A stretch of 64,000 nucleotides of DNA from Arenibacter troitsensis. Its GTDB lineage: Bacteria; Bacteroidota; Bacteroidia; Flavobacteriales; Flavobacteriaceae. Every line of letters starts with the position of its first letter. Positions within the stretch are counted from its first letter, which is position 1. The stretch spans positions 57,324 through 121,323 of the forward strand of contig NZ_FXAO01000005.1 in the NCBI RefSeq assembly GCF_900177645.1, in the 5' to 3' direction. A model generated the notes under the pieces. The model was not told where the DNA came from, did not search any database, and saw only the letters and a program-made list of their open reading frames with translations. Shown here piece after piece: positions 35,910 to 44,932 of the stretch. The position numbers were made by a program, and so were the translations under genes.

Positions 35910-37127
35910 TTAGTCTTTGGAATACACCAACTGCCCGGACACAAAAGTCTTGTGAATTATCACCTTGTTATCGTCCAACTCAAAGAGAATTAGGTCGGCC
36001 CGTTTTCCCTGTCCTATTTCGCCAAGTTCATTTAAGGAAAACATCTTTGCAGGATTGGTACTTGCCATTTGTATGGCATCATTCAGAGTACATTGGGTGT
36101 AATCCATAATTACGCCTACACATGCACTTATAGGAGATGCTGCCCCGGCCAGAACATTTTCCTTTGGTAATTTTACCACATTGGGGGTCAGCAATAACGT
36201 ACGCTCTCCCCGGGTATACTCTCCGGGAGGAAGACCAGCCAAGTCCAAGGCATCGGAGACCAAAATCGTTTTATTTGGTCCTTTTACCTTGTAAAAACTT
36301 CGTACCTCTTCCTTGGTCAAATGAAATCCATCTGCTATAATGCTGGGCGTAATCCTATCATCGGCCAACTGTGGCCAAAGTGGATTATGATGCCTATTGA
36401 TCTCGTTGGCACAGCCATTACCGAGGTGTGTAGCCATTTTTGCCCCGGCATCTATGGCACGTTCTATATCCACTACACTGCCGTTGTGATGTCCGAGCGC
36501 CACTATAATTCCTTTGGCAACGCAATTACGGATAAAGGGTATGGCCCCTTCCAATTCAGGAGCTAAGGTTATTAATTTTATGCCATTGTTGGCTGCCTTT
36601 TGCAACTCCTGAAATTCATCCCAATCCGGATTTTTGATGTATTTCTCCAGATGTGCGCCCCTAAAGCCGGGTAACGGTGATATATATGGGCCTTCCAAAT
36701 GGAATCCTGGAATTGAACCTCCTATTTCCGGATCTTTTTGTGCTTCGGCCAGAATAGCAAAATTTCTTTTCATTCTTTTGAAGTCACTGGTAATAATGGT
36801 CGGGAAATAAGTAGTTACACCAGCTTTCCATAAGGCCTTTGTAGCTTTCCTTACCCCTTCCACCGTAAGATCGGGACCGGAAAAATCTACTCCCATATAG
36901 CCGTTGATCTGGACATCCAATAAACCGGGGGCCACATATATTTTTGAACCCTTATCACCTTTCGACAATCTGTTTATTCCCGAAATTTTTCCATTTTTGG
37001 TTGAAATGTTGACCCATCCCCCATCGGAATACAAAATGCCCTCCAAATCGCTTTTATCCATAGACTGTGATATTCCCATATTATAAAAAAAGAATAGTGC
37101 TAAAACTGATGTATATTTAAATATCAT
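35910..37127 (-). CDS. nagA: N-acetylglucosamine-6-phosphate deacetylase-like amidohydrolase with signal peptide
   Basis: A 405-residue amidohydrolase. Metal and catalytic residues of NagA are all there: glutamate in FHLEGPYISP, histidines in ALGHHNG and THLGNG, aspartate in ILVSDALDLAG. Unusually, residues 1-21 (MIFKYTSVLALFFFYNMGISQ) look like a signal peptide, which would send the enzyme to the periplasm where no GlcNAc-6-phosphate exists. A methionine at residue 23 (ATG at 37061) could instead start a cytoplasmic form of normal length. Deacetylation of an N-acetyl amino sugar is the likely reaction; phosphorylated or not is open. Confidence 0.85.
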   Translation of the reverse strand: MIFKYTSVLALFFFYNMGISQSMDKSDLEGILYSDGGWVNISTKNGKISGINRLSKGDKGSKIYVAPGLLDVQINGYMGVDFSGPDLTVEGVRKATKALWKAGVTTYFPTIITSDFKRMKRNFAILAEAQKDPEIGGSIPGFHLEGPYISPLPGFRGAHLEKYIKNPDWDEFQELQKAANNGIKLITLAPELEGAIPFIRNCVAKGIIVALGHHNGSVVDIERAIDAGAKMATHLGNGCANEINRHHNPLWPQLADDRITPSIIADGFHLTKEEVRSFYKVKGPNKTILVSDALDLAGLPPGEYTRGERTLLLTPNVVKLPKENVLAGAASPISACVGVIMDYTQCTLNDAIQMASTNPAKMFSLNELGEIGQGKRADLILFELDDNKVIIHKTFVSGQLVYSKD

Positions 37128-37178
37128 AACAATTTGTTGAATTTATAATTTTCAGATCCTGATCAATGTTATCCGAAA

Positions 37179-38003
37179 CTAACTTCCCGATTTAATCCTG
37201 CGAACCTTAATATTCCTAAACCAGGCATCGTCCTTATGGTTTTGTAGTACGATATGACCCGTTCTTTTTTCCAAAAACCCCGGATAATCCACATACTTGC
37301 TTTTTAGGTAAAGTGAATCCAAATATCGGGAACCAAATTCATATTCAACTACCTTCTTCCCATTAAGCCAGTGCTCTACATTCCTATCCTTGACCACAAT
37401 TCGGCTGGAATTGTACATCCCGGCCGACCTAAGATCGGCATTGTCAGCGGCAATCATATCATAAAGACTCCCTGTGTACTGGGAAGGCTTTAGTTTGCCT
37501 GCATAAAGGGTGTCGGAATCATCCAATAATTGGTATTCAAATCCCAGGGCGGAATATGGGGAACCATACTTCTGGGACATTTCCTCGGACACATTGTACT
37601 TGAGGCCAGTGTTGCCCGCCTTTAATATCTTCCATTCAAAATACAATTCATAGTTATCAAAAGTATCCACAGTCATTAGATCGCCCCCTTCCAAGGGTTG
37701 CCCGTCCGGCATGGAAGGCACCTCTCCACTATTCAGTTTGCGTATGGCCCCATCCTCTATTTTCCATAGTTGGGTCTGAACATCCTTTCTACCCAAACCA
37801 CGCCAACCTTTAAACGACTTTCCATCAAAAAGCAGTTCCCAGCCCTGCTCCTTCTCCCATTCAGTGAGGCTATTTTGGAGAAGTTCCGGCCCCTTCATTG
37901 CTTCCTGCGGCCTTTGTTCTTTGTTTCTGCAGCCTATCAATACCAAACCCATTATCAAGACAATCGCCAGAGAACATTTTATTACATTCGTTTTGATCCT
38001 CAT
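37179..38003 (-). CDS. DUF1080 (3-keto-disaccharide hydrolase family) lipoprotein
   Basis: A 274-residue lipoprotein (signal ending LVLIGC, cysteine 25). The DUF1080 (PF06439) jelly-roll domain is clear: WELLFDGKSFKGWRG (about 55-70), DLMTVDTFDNYELYFEWKI, GNTGLKYNV, EFGSRYLDSLYL and HIVLQNHKDDAWFRNIKVR at the end. Members studied in Bacteroides cleave 3-keto-glycosides made by Gfo/Idh/MocA dehydrogenases. The two dehydrogenase genes stand directly upstream (2-base gap), so this is the predicted bond-breaking step of the pathway, in the periplasm or on the envelope. Confidence 0.88.
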   Translation of the reverse strand: MRIKTNVIKCSLAIVLIMGLVLIGCRNKEQRPQEAMKGPELLQNSLTEWEKEQGWELLFDGKSFKGWRGLGRKDVQTQLWKIEDGAIRKLNSGEVPSMPDGQPLEGGDLMTVDTFDNYELYFEWKILKAGNTGLKYNVSEEMSQKYGSPYSALGFEYQLLDDSDTLYAGKLKPSQYTGSLYDMIAADNADLRSAGMYNSSRIVVKDRNVEHWLNGKKVVEYEFGSRYLDSLYLKSKYVDYPGFLEKRTGHIVLQNHKDDAWFRNIKVRRIKSGS

Positions 38004-38005
38004 TT

Positions 38006-38998
38006 TTAAGCTATAACGGATTCCCAGTTACCGGAAATAATGGATTTCTGTATTGCTTCCAGCACCGCTATACCATGAATAATGCTCTCGTGGCTTCGCG
38101 GTTCCTTTCCGGTGCTGAACATGTTTACCATATCTACATAATTTTTGTCCGGCTCAATGGTCTTCACTCTAGACTTCAATTCTACCACTCCTTCATCTGT
38201 CTCTACAAAGGTCTGCCAGCCATACTTTTTGGTCGTAATGACCAAAGTGGCCATCCTTCCATTTTCAAATATTAAACTAGCGCTACTATTCAAATTCTCC
38301 TTTTCATTTTTATTGAACTTGGCGGAAATAATTTTTTCATCAAAAAGATAGATGAGAGGTTCTACCATATGCACGCCATAAAAGAAAAAGCCTCCATAAA
38401 TGGAATTAATATCGGCCTTGCCATAACAGGTTACTTGATTTATGTCCTTTATTTCCGCCAATTGCCTCCTCATATCTTCGGTGGCATAGCTATGGGCTAT
38501 TGAACTGTAGGATGTTACCGGAGTACCCACCGCCCTTGCCATTTCAAGGAAAATTTTCGCAGCCTGACTGCTATAGCAAAATGGTTTATCTATAAATGTG
38601 GGTATCCCGGCTTTTACAAACGGTAAGGCCGCATCCAAGTGAAGATCGCCATGTCTATGGTCTACGATCAATGCATCTATCTGCCCCATCATTTCCAAGG
38701 GGTCTTTTACAATATTGGGAATGCCACCCTCTGTTTTGGCCTGTTGGGCAAATTCTTCCTTTTCACCCCATACATACTTAACCTCCCATCCCGGAAATTT
38801 TTTATCCAAATTGAACATCTTCCCAAAACCTCTGGTATGCGAATTTTCGGCACCAATGATACCGATAATCTTGTTTTTCACTGCTGTGGCTTTTCCCAAT
38901 TTTACCTGTGAAAACAATGTTGATGGCAAGGACAGGGCCAAAGTTGAAAAGGCGGCGCCTTTTCCAATTTTCTCTAAAAATGATCTTCTTTTTACCAT
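38006..38998 (-). CDS. Tat-exported Gfo/Idh/MocA-family oxidoreductase
   Basis: A 330-residue enzyme with a twin-arginine signal (KRRSFLEKIGKGAAFSTLALSL) and a Gfo/Idh/MocA fold: IIGIIGAENSHTRGFG as the nucleotide loop (atypical), IPTFIDKPF where the usual EKP is DKP (about residue 136), and a C-terminal beta-sheet domain. The Tat signal implies export with bound NAD(P) cofactor, as for glucose-fructose oxidoreductase. It likely oxidises a sugar hydroxyl to a keto group, or reduces it in the reverse step. Co-transcribed with a second, longer member. Confidence 0.85.
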   Translation of the reverse strand: MVKRRSFLEKIGKGAAFSTLALSLPSTLFSQVKLGKATAVKNKIIGIIGAENSHTRGFGKMFNLDKKFPGWEVKYVWGEKEEFAQQAKTEGGIPNIVKDPLEMMGQIDALIVDHRHGDLHLDAALPFVKAGIPTFIDKPFCYSSQAAKIFLEMARAVGTPVTSYSSIAHSYATEDMRRQLAEIKDINQVTCYGKADINSIYGGFFFYGVHMVEPLIYLFDEKIISAKFNKNEKENLNSSASLIFENGRMATLVITTKKYGWQTFVETDEGVVELKSRVKTIEPDKNYVDMVNMFSTGKEPRSHESIIHGIAVLEAIQKSIISGNWESVIA

Positions 38999-39008
38999 AT
39001 ATTTTTTT

Positions 39009-40361
39009 TTACAATTTCATTTCCCAACCGTTTTCATAAGCTCTACTCCATAATTTTTGGGCATCGCTATCCTGTAAAATATGACCATTATTGGGATCTA
39101 TATTCAAAGACCTGCCCGTGCGCTGTGCAATATTCCCCAATTGCACCAACAAGGTACTTTTGTGACCAGAGTCTATATCCGCATTGAGGCTTGTACCATT
39201 CTGGATGGCACTGAACATATTCTGTATGTGCAGGGCATCCAAAAGTTCTGCCGGATTGGAATTATTTCTGGGATCTATTTCCTGGGTATTTTCAACCTCC
39301 TTGACCAAATTGCCCTCCAAATCGAAAATGCTATAGCTATTGCCCCCAGGGATAAGCATACTGCCATTTTCCCCGTAGAACATAACGCCTACCGAACTCC
39401 CTTCTATAGGTTTGCCATTACAGCTCCTACCCTCCCAGGACATGGACAATCCTTCGGCAAAATCCAAATTGATCACCTGTGTATCCGGGGTCTCCCAATC
39501 GTCCTGATATCTGTACCTGCCGCCATTTGAGCTAACCTTAACTGGATAGTCCACCTGCATGCCCCAGCGTAATAGATCTATCATATGGGTCCCATTATTA
39601 AGGGCTTCGCCTGTACCCCAATGCCATAACCAATGCCAATTGTAATGTACAATATTATCCTTATACTTCATTCTTGGTGCCGGACCTTGCCAAAGATCCC
39701 AATCCAACCATTGGGGCACCTCAACTTCCTTCCCAACCCCTATGGACGTGCGGTTGTTGGTATACCATCCTTTGCCAAAATACACCCGTCCTATGGCACC
39801 GGACTTTAGGGCATTTATCCCTTCAACCACATTGGGCCAAGAGCGACGCTGATTCCCCATTTGTATAACCTTACCATATTTTTTGGCTGCCTGCACCAAA
39901 ATTTCCCCTTCATTGGGGTTGTGGCTACATGGCTTTTCTACGTACACGTGTTTTCCCGCTTCCATGGCCAAGAGCGATGCCGGTGCATGCCAATGATCGG
40001 GTGCAGCGATCACCATGGCGTCCACGTCCTTGCTTTCCAAGGATTTTCGAAAATCGGAATACGCCTTTGGTTTCCTGTCCTGCCTTGCTTTTACGGTGTC
40101 CATACATTTAAGGACCGCCCTACTGTCCACATCGCAAACATGGATTACCTCAGCATTATTTTGACTTGCAAAATTTTGGGCCAAGGCATTTCCCCTACTA
40201 TTGACCCCCATCATGGATACATTGATACGATCGTTGGCACCTAGAATACGGGCATAACTTTTGGCACTAAATTGGGGAAGGATTCCGGCGGCCGCAATAA
40301 AGGCCGAACTGGCCGCGGTTTTTTTAATAAAACTTCTTCTTGAACTTGAATTTGATTTCAT
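39009..40361 (-). CDS. Tat-exported Gfo/Idh/MocA-family oxidoreductase (long form)
   Basis: A 450-residue enzyme. The twin-arginine signal is textbook (SRRSFIKKTAASSAFIAAAG). It has the Rossmann start VSMMGVNSRGNALA, the conserved AAPDHWHAPASLLAMEAGKHVYVEKPCSHN with the EKP lysine (about residue 142), and the insert-containing C-terminal domain with WDLWQGPAPRMKY and HWLWHWGTGEALNNGTHMIDLLRW, typical of the large Tat-exported group in Bacteroidota and Planctomycetes. A predicted 3-keto-forming glycoside dehydrogenase by analogy with Bacteroides loci. Followed by the shorter member after 10 bases. Confidence 0.88.
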   Translation of the reverse strand: MKSNSSSRRSFIKKTAASSAFIAAAGILPQFSAKSYARILGANDRINVSMMGVNSRGNALAQNFASQNNAEVIHVCDVDSRAVLKCMDTVKARQDRKPKAYSDFRKSLESKDVDAMVIAAPDHWHAPASLLAMEAGKHVYVEKPCSHNPNEGEILVQAAKKYGKVIQMGNQRRSWPNVVEGINALKSGAIGRVYFGKGWYTNNRTSIGVGKEVEVPQWLDWDLWQGPAPRMKYKDNIVHYNWHWLWHWGTGEALNNGTHMIDLLRWGMQVDYPVKVSSNGGRYRYQDDWETPDTQVINLDFAEGLSMSWEGRSCNGKPIEGSSVGVMFYGENGSMLIPGGNSYSIFDLEGNLVKEVENTQEIDPRNNSNPAELLDALHIQNMFSAIQNGTSLNADIDSGHKSTLLVQLGNIAQRTGRSLNIDPNNGHILQDSDAQKLWSRAYENGWEMKL

Positions 40362-40417
40362 GCTATCCAGATTTGATCGTTATTAACTTTATTTATTTTT
40401 AGGTCATTAAAATGGGG

Positions 40418-41491
40418 CTAATAAAGGCCTGAAAACGCTACCTCCAAGGCATTGATCTCTGCATCGGAGATTTCTCCAGAGCACACCAGCGTGCGAAAGG
40501 CAAACCGTACGGAATCTCCTTTTTTCAAGCTTAAGTCCATAGTTTCCTTTCCTTCCGAAAATACATTCTGACCCAAGGGGTTTACAGCAAAAAGCCCATA
40601 GCCCCTAGCATGCCAATAGGCCGGATAACCAGGATTCTTTTTGTGGTCCAGTATCACCACGGCAACATCCCCCTCCTTATACTTTCCAAAGAGTTTCATC
40701 CATTTGGCTCGGGTGCCCCAAACATCCTCTCCTTTTATTCCTTCGCTGCTCAAGTAATTCCCAGAAACCGCATCATTATTAATTACTTTTATCGTTTCTG
40801 GATTTCCTTCGGCATCGGTTAATGTCAAGGGATCATCTGAAGGTAATTCCAATTCTCGACTTACCCTAATGGCAAACATTCCCTCTTTGGTATCCTTGAA
40901 CAAAATATCCTCTTGGGCGGTTAAGGTACTTATCCAATCTATGACCCTTACCTTGCCCTTGTCCATAAAATAAAGTTCTAAATCTTCCTTTATCTGCGTA
41001 CGGCCCTGAGCTTCCCAATTGGTTCGTACCTGTATGGCTCCTTGGGTACCATCGGCAATGGCTTGGACAACCTCTTGATGCCTGATAACGCCACTAAATG
41101 GCTTACGATCTTCAGGGGTGGCCTCGGAATGCCCCCAATAATCAATACCGTTAACATCTCCATAATTCATCCACATGCCTATGTGATGGGGGTGATCCGC
41201 ACGTTCACCGGCAACTTTCTTCAATGGGTATTTACGTGTAATTTCCGTACCTTCAGATGTCACTATGGGCCATAAACAGGGCTTCATAATATTATCGGGG
41301 TAGATATAGGAAGTAAACAATTCATCCCCGAAGTAGACATCCACTTTTTGTTCAGATACTTTATTTACTACCCTAATGCCAGTCGTTTCCATTTCCTGTG
41401 ATGGAATAACATCATTCTTTTTGGACTGGCTTTCGCCACAAGAACCAAAAAAGACGAACAACAATAGGCAACCAATTACCCTTATTCCCAT
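40418..41491 (-). CDS. DUF6807 (PmoA-like) family lipoprotein
   Basis: A 357-residue lipoprotein (signal ending FFGSCG). The family pattern is visible: YIYPDNIMKPCLWPIVTSEGTEITR, ADHPHHIGMWMNYGDVNGIDYWGH (histidine-rich, about 118-140), DHKKNPGYPAYWHARGYGLFAVNPLG. 'PmoA family' is a historical label; no methane oxygenase chemistry is implied. Genes of this family commonly stand with Gfo/Idh/MocA oxidoreductases in sugar loci; they may be lyases or epimerases, but the function is not established. First structural gene after lacI. Confidence 0.75.
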   Translation of the reverse strand: MGIRVIGCLLLFVFFGSCGESQSKKNDVIPSQEMETTGIRVVNKVSEQKVDVYFGDELFTSYIYPDNIMKPCLWPIVTSEGTEITRKYPLKKVAGERADHPHHIGMWMNYGDVNGIDYWGHSEATPEDRKPFSGVIRHQEVVQAIADGTQGAIQVRTNWEAQGRTQIKEDLELYFMDKGKVRVIDWISTLTAQEDILFKDTKEGMFAIRVSRELELPSDDPLTLTDAEGNPETIKVINNDAVSGNYLSSEGIKGEDVWGTRAKWMKLFGKYKEGDVAVVILDHKKNPGYPAYWHARGYGLFAVNPLGQNVFSEGKETMDLSLKKGDSVRFAFRTLVCSGEISDAEINALEVAFSGLY

Positions 41492-41557
41492 AATTTATAT
41501 TCTAGTTTAAAGAAAGCCCTCGCGCGTTTACCAAGTTATGGCTATTGCATATGACCC

Positions 41558-42625
41558 TTATTGAAAATTAATATAATAATCTACATTCTCCTTGATAATG
41601 ATATCCAAAGGCACATACTGAATGGCGGCGGGCGACTTTTTATAAACAAAAAAATCGAACAGCGCCTTTACTGCGGTTACCCCTTGAAATACCGGTCTTT
41701 GGGAAATAATAAAATCGATATTTCCTTTTTTCAACTCGGTTACATTGCCCGGAACGATATCAAAGCCCACCACCTTTATATCCAATTCGTGCAAAGCGTG
41801 ATACTTGGAAATTAAATGCGCCCTGGAATTGGTAACGAATACTCCTTTTGTTCCCGGGTTTTTAATATAATAAGTTGTCAGTTCCCTGTTTACTTCGGTC
41901 TCGGCCGTTGAGGGTATTGTAATGGAATTTACACTCCTTCTCGTCCGTGATCCATGTTCCTTGAAATAATTCCGAAAGCCATTTTCTACAAGGGCAGTGT
42001 GGGCACTATTTTCGAACCCCTTAACCATGTTTACAATAAGAATGTCATCTGAAGGACCTAGAAGAGAATTCAATAATTTCCCGGCTATATAACCGCTACC
42101 TTCCAGATCAGGGCCTATATAACTAAGATTTTTCTTGTTTTTGATATTGGCATCTATAAAGACATAAGGAATATCCCTTTCTTCCAATTTCGCTATAAAT
42201 TCCAAACTTTCCTTTTCAAATAAGGGTGCCAAGATTACGCCACTAGGATTCTTCCCAAGGATGGCATCCGCACTTTTAACAAAACTGGATTCGTTGAACA
42301 AACTGTACTCATAAGTATGAAGTTCCATGCCAAAATCCCTATATACTTCCACCCCCTGGTCTACACCTATCTTCGGTAAGGCCCAATAACTATGTACATT
42401 GGTAGCTTCTGGAAATAGGCTGCAAACCTCGAACTGCCTTCCCAAGGCCAATGTTCTTGCCAGGAGATTGGGATTAAAATCCAACTTCTTTATGGCCTCT
42501 TCTACTTTTTTCCTTTTGGCAAGCGACACCTTCCCCCTATTGTGCAGTACCCGGTCTATGGTCCCTATGGAAACATTGGCATAGTTTGCCAAATCTTGAA
42601 TAGTGGTCTTTTTATTCTTTGCCAT
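41558..42625 (-). CDS. LacI-family transcriptional regulator
   Basis: A 355-residue regulator with an N-terminal helix-turn-helix (TTIQDLANYANVSIGTIDRVLHNRGKVSLAKRKKV, residues 7-41, including the hinge) and a periplasmic-binding-protein-like sugar-sensing domain (about 65-355; GPDLEGSGYIAGKLL, FVTNSRAH). It is the first gene of the operon. Two palindromes upstream (42674-42687 and 42764-42777) match the kind of site a LacI dimer binds, so it probably controls its own operon and responds to a sugar or derivative from the pathway. Confidence 0.92.
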   Translation of the reverse strand: MAKNKKTTIQDLANYANVSIGTIDRVLHNRGKVSLAKRKKVEEAIKKLDFNPNLLARTLALGRQFEVCSLFPEATNVHSYWALPKIGVDQGVEVYRDFGMELHTYEYSLFNESSFVKSADAILGKNPSGVILAPLFEKESLEFIAKLEERDIPYVFIDANIKNKKNLSYIGPDLEGSGYIAGKLLNSLLGPSDDILIVNMVKGFENSAHTALVENGFRNYFKEHGSRTRRSVNSITIPSTAETEVNRELTTYYIKNPGTKGVFVTNSRAHLISKYHALHELDIKVVGFDIVPGNVTELKKGNIDFIISQRPVFQGVTAVKALFDFFVYKKSPAAIQYVPLDIIIKENVDYYINFQ

Positions 42626-42673
42626 GAAAAAAAATACTTATATAAATGTATGACCTGTAATGAATTAAAAAAG

Positions 42674-42687
42674 TGTGTAGGCACACA
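42674..42687. promoter_or_regulatory. Predicted operator O1 of the LacI operon
   Basis: TGTGTAGGCACACA: perfect 5-bp inverted arms (TGTGT/ACACA) around four bases. It lies 48 bases before the lacI start codon and overlaps the predicted -7 box and transcription start, a classic repressor position. Confidence 0.65.
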
Positions 42688-42693
42688 AATATA
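42686..42693 (-). promoter_or_regulatory. Predicted -7 element of the lacI operon
   Basis: On the minus strand, TATATTTG matches TAnnTTTG. It would start transcription near 42682, inside O1. No clear TTG is found at the -33 position, which suits a weak, regulated promoter. Confidence 0.5.
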
Positions 42694-42763
42694 AAAATTA
42701 TCAGGACATACGAGCCATTTTTTAGAAATATTACAATATAATTTAGGTGTATATCAACAAGAA

Positions 42764-42777
42764 TGTGTAAGCACACA
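42764..42777. promoter_or_regulatory. Predicted operator O2 of the LacI operon
   Basis: TGTGTAAGCACACA: the same arms as O1 and differing from it by one base in the centre. The two centres are 90 bases apart, a distance that could permit looping. The stretch between and around them (42626-42876) holds no gene. Confidence 0.6.
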
Positions 42778-42876
42778 CCAAATTACCAAATCCCGAAATA
42801 CCGTTTTGGAATGGCTAAATCAACAACTTTGACCTAGCGAAATATATGCTAAAGAAAAACCAGAATGTATGTTGGC

Positions 42877-43638
42877 CTACAATGACTTTCTTATGGCGAT
42901 AAACAAAAAAATGAACAATGAGTACATTATAAAAAAGGGGATTATGTAGTCTGCCCAACCCAAAACCAACATCACACTTATTATTAAGAGCTGAAACCCA
43001 AGACCAAAGGTAGATACGGCCGTCATAAGCCAATTGGGCAGATGCCTTCCATTGGCAGCCTCACCATCCAACTTATAAATTACTCGGTCAAAACTGCCAT
43101 AAAGAATCCGGTACCACCAAAAAAGAACATTCACATTTCGCTGATGCTCCCCTAACATTGCCACCGGAGTCCCTGATTCAAAAATTCGGCTTGTAACATC
43201 GCCATGAAACTTATTTCTCAAGATTACGTAATAATAATTGTATAGGGTACCCTGAAGCTGCAGGCCCAGAAATGCCAACACGGCAAATCCAAATTCCACA
43301 TTGGTGATATGCCAGAGTACTACAAATATTAGGATATTCAGAACAAAATCGGACAGGGAATCAAAATACCTACCAGTGTAGGAGGGCGTATCCTTGATCC
43401 GAGCCAATTCACCATCGGCGGCATCCAGGATTGATTTTAAAATAAAAAAAAAGGCAGCGTACCAATTATAGCTGTAATACATGCAAGCCACTGCTATAAC
43501 ACCCGAACAAAGGAATCCAAAAGTAACATGAATGGGTGTAATAGTGGTTTTCTTTAGTCTGTTCGCAATAATCCTGGCCATTGGTCTCCCATAGTCGGAA
43601 AGGTCTAAAAATTTATGATCATCCGGTAATTTAGACAT
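42877..43638 (-). CDS. CDP-alcohol phosphatidyltransferase family protein
   Basis: A 253-residue integral membrane enzyme with the complete signature D-x2-DG-x2-AR-x8-G-x3-D-x3-D (DAADGELARIKDTPSYTGRYFDSLSD, given here as two halves: DAADGELAR and GRYFDSLSD; about residues 92-117). About six membrane helices surround it. It transfers a phospho-alcohol group from a CDP-linked donor, making a phospholipid or related molecule. Whether the acceptor alcohol is inositol, serine or another cannot be told. It is separated from the LacI operon by the two operators and from the next gene by about 200 bases without visible features. Confidence 0.85.
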   Translation of the reverse strand: MSKLPDDHKFLDLSDYGRPMARIIANRLKKTTITPIHVTFGFLCSGVIAVACMYYSYNWYAAFFFILKSILDAADGELARIKDTPSYTGRYFDSLSDFVLNILIFVVLWHITNVEFGFAVLAFLGLQLQGTLYNYYYVILRNKFHGDVTSRIFESGTPVAMLGEHQRNVNVLFWWYRILYGSFDRVIYKLDGEAANGRHLPNWLMTAVSTFGLGFQLLIISVMLVLGWADYIIPFFIMYSLFIFLFIAIRKSL

Positions 43639-43842
43639 TCTTAGCTTTTTTTATGGAGCATTTTTAATGACTTAGCTACCTAAATTAAAACAGCACACTT
43701 ATTTATTCTTATTAAATATACGATTAAATAAGATGCGATTTCTTTAGGCTTCCGTAAAACAAGGGAATGGCCTTAATAATTATGAGAGAAAATTACACGG
43801 TAACTACGGAAATGGCAAACAGCAAAAATAAAATTTCGCCAT

Positions 43843-44862
43843 CTACCCTTCCAAAATCTCAATTTGCCGTAGAATATCTTTTTCGGTAATAGGATAGGGA
43901 ACACCTTCAATAATGGATCTGTAAACATCTTCGAACAAATTAATATAAGAGGATTTTTCCGATTCTATTTCTTCCGTATGCCTTTCACCATTCTCGGAAA
44001 TGGTAGTGAGCACACCATTTCTATGGGCATCCTCTATTCCAAACAAAGGGTTTCCCGGACTCATTCCTGCCAGAAGCTGCTGCTCCTGTATGTCCGTTCG
44101 CTGTTTTACAAAGGTACCCTTGGTTCCATTTAGAATATAAGCGGCTTGCGGTTGCACCACCAACATGCTCATTGTTAAAAATACCTGCACGTCTTTTGGA
44201 TATACTAAATGTAAATGCACATAATCATCCACCTGGGTTTTGGGCCTAAATTGCCCGGTGTACTTACCCCATTGCAAGGGATATCCAAATAGCGCAAAAG
44301 TGGCGTCCAATAAATGTGGGGCCAGATCATACATGAGACCACTACCAGGCACCGGGGTTTCCTTGGCTATTTTAGGACCAATGTGATAGCGATATCTATC
44401 GTAACGCATGTGCACCTCCACCAAAGCCCCTAATTTTCCGGACTCCAACACCTTCTTTACGGCCAGAAAATCACTGTCATACCTTCTATTCTGATATGGC
44501 AGAATTCTACGATCAACCCTTTTTGCCTCCGCAAATAGTTCCTGAGCCTCAGCACTGCCAACACAAAATGGCTTTTCTACCAAAACGTGCTTCTTTGCCC
44601 GGAGCGCCTTTTGCGCAAATTCGAAATGCGTATAATTGGGGGTATTTACCACTACCAGCTCAATGTTCTCATCGGCTATAAGCTCATCAACGCTGTCATA
44701 ACTTATTATATTGGGATACGTCTTAGCTGCTATTTTTTTACTCCTCTCAACAACTGCGGTTAATTGGAATCCAGGATGTTCATTCAAAAATGGAGCATGA
44801 AACAAGGTGCCCGACATTCCGAAGGAAAGAATACCCGTATTTATTTTCTTTTTAGACATCAT
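43843..44862 (-). CDS. Cytoplasmic Gfo/Idh/MocA-family oxidoreductase
   Basis: A 339-residue NAD(P)-dependent enzyme without a signal peptide: ILSFGMSGTLFHAPFL as the nucleotide loop, VVVNTPNYTHFEFAQKALRAKKHVLVEKPF with the catalytic lysine of EKP (about residue 98), YQNRRYDSDFLAVKKVL and GLMYDLAPHLLDATFALFG in the C-terminal domain. It resembles scyllo-inositol dehydrogenase-like proteins such as YdgJ. It differs from the two Tat-exported members of the LacI operon in both size and location, so it is likely independent of it. Monocistronic or co-transcribed after valS (70-base gap). Confidence 0.85.
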   Translation of the reverse strand: MMSKKKINTGILSFGMSGTLFHAPFLNEHPGFQLTAVVERSKKIAAKTYPNIISYDSVDELIADENIELVVVNTPNYTHFEFAQKALRAKKHVLVEKPFCVGSAEAQELFAEAKRVDRRILPYQNRRYDSDFLAVKKVLESGKLGALVEVHMRYDRYRYHIGPKIAKETPVPGSGLMYDLAPHLLDATFALFGYPLQWGKYTGQFRPKTQVDDYVHLHLVYPKDVQVFLTMSMLVVQPQAAYILNGTKGTFVKQRTDIQEQQLLAGMSPGNPLFGIEDAHRNGVLTTISENGERHTEEIESEKSSYINLFEDVYRSIIEGVPYPITEKDILRQIEILEG

Positions 44863-44932
44863 TTAAGCTACTTCCACTAAAAACACGGGAGTTTCCCTTA
44901 GCCAGAAACACTATAATTACAGGTCCTGGCAA

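Noticed and set aside
40418-41491. 'PmoA family' label as evidence for methane oxidation
   Set aside because: The DUF6807 label is historical; the protein is a soluble lipoprotein in a sugar operon with no pmo genes.
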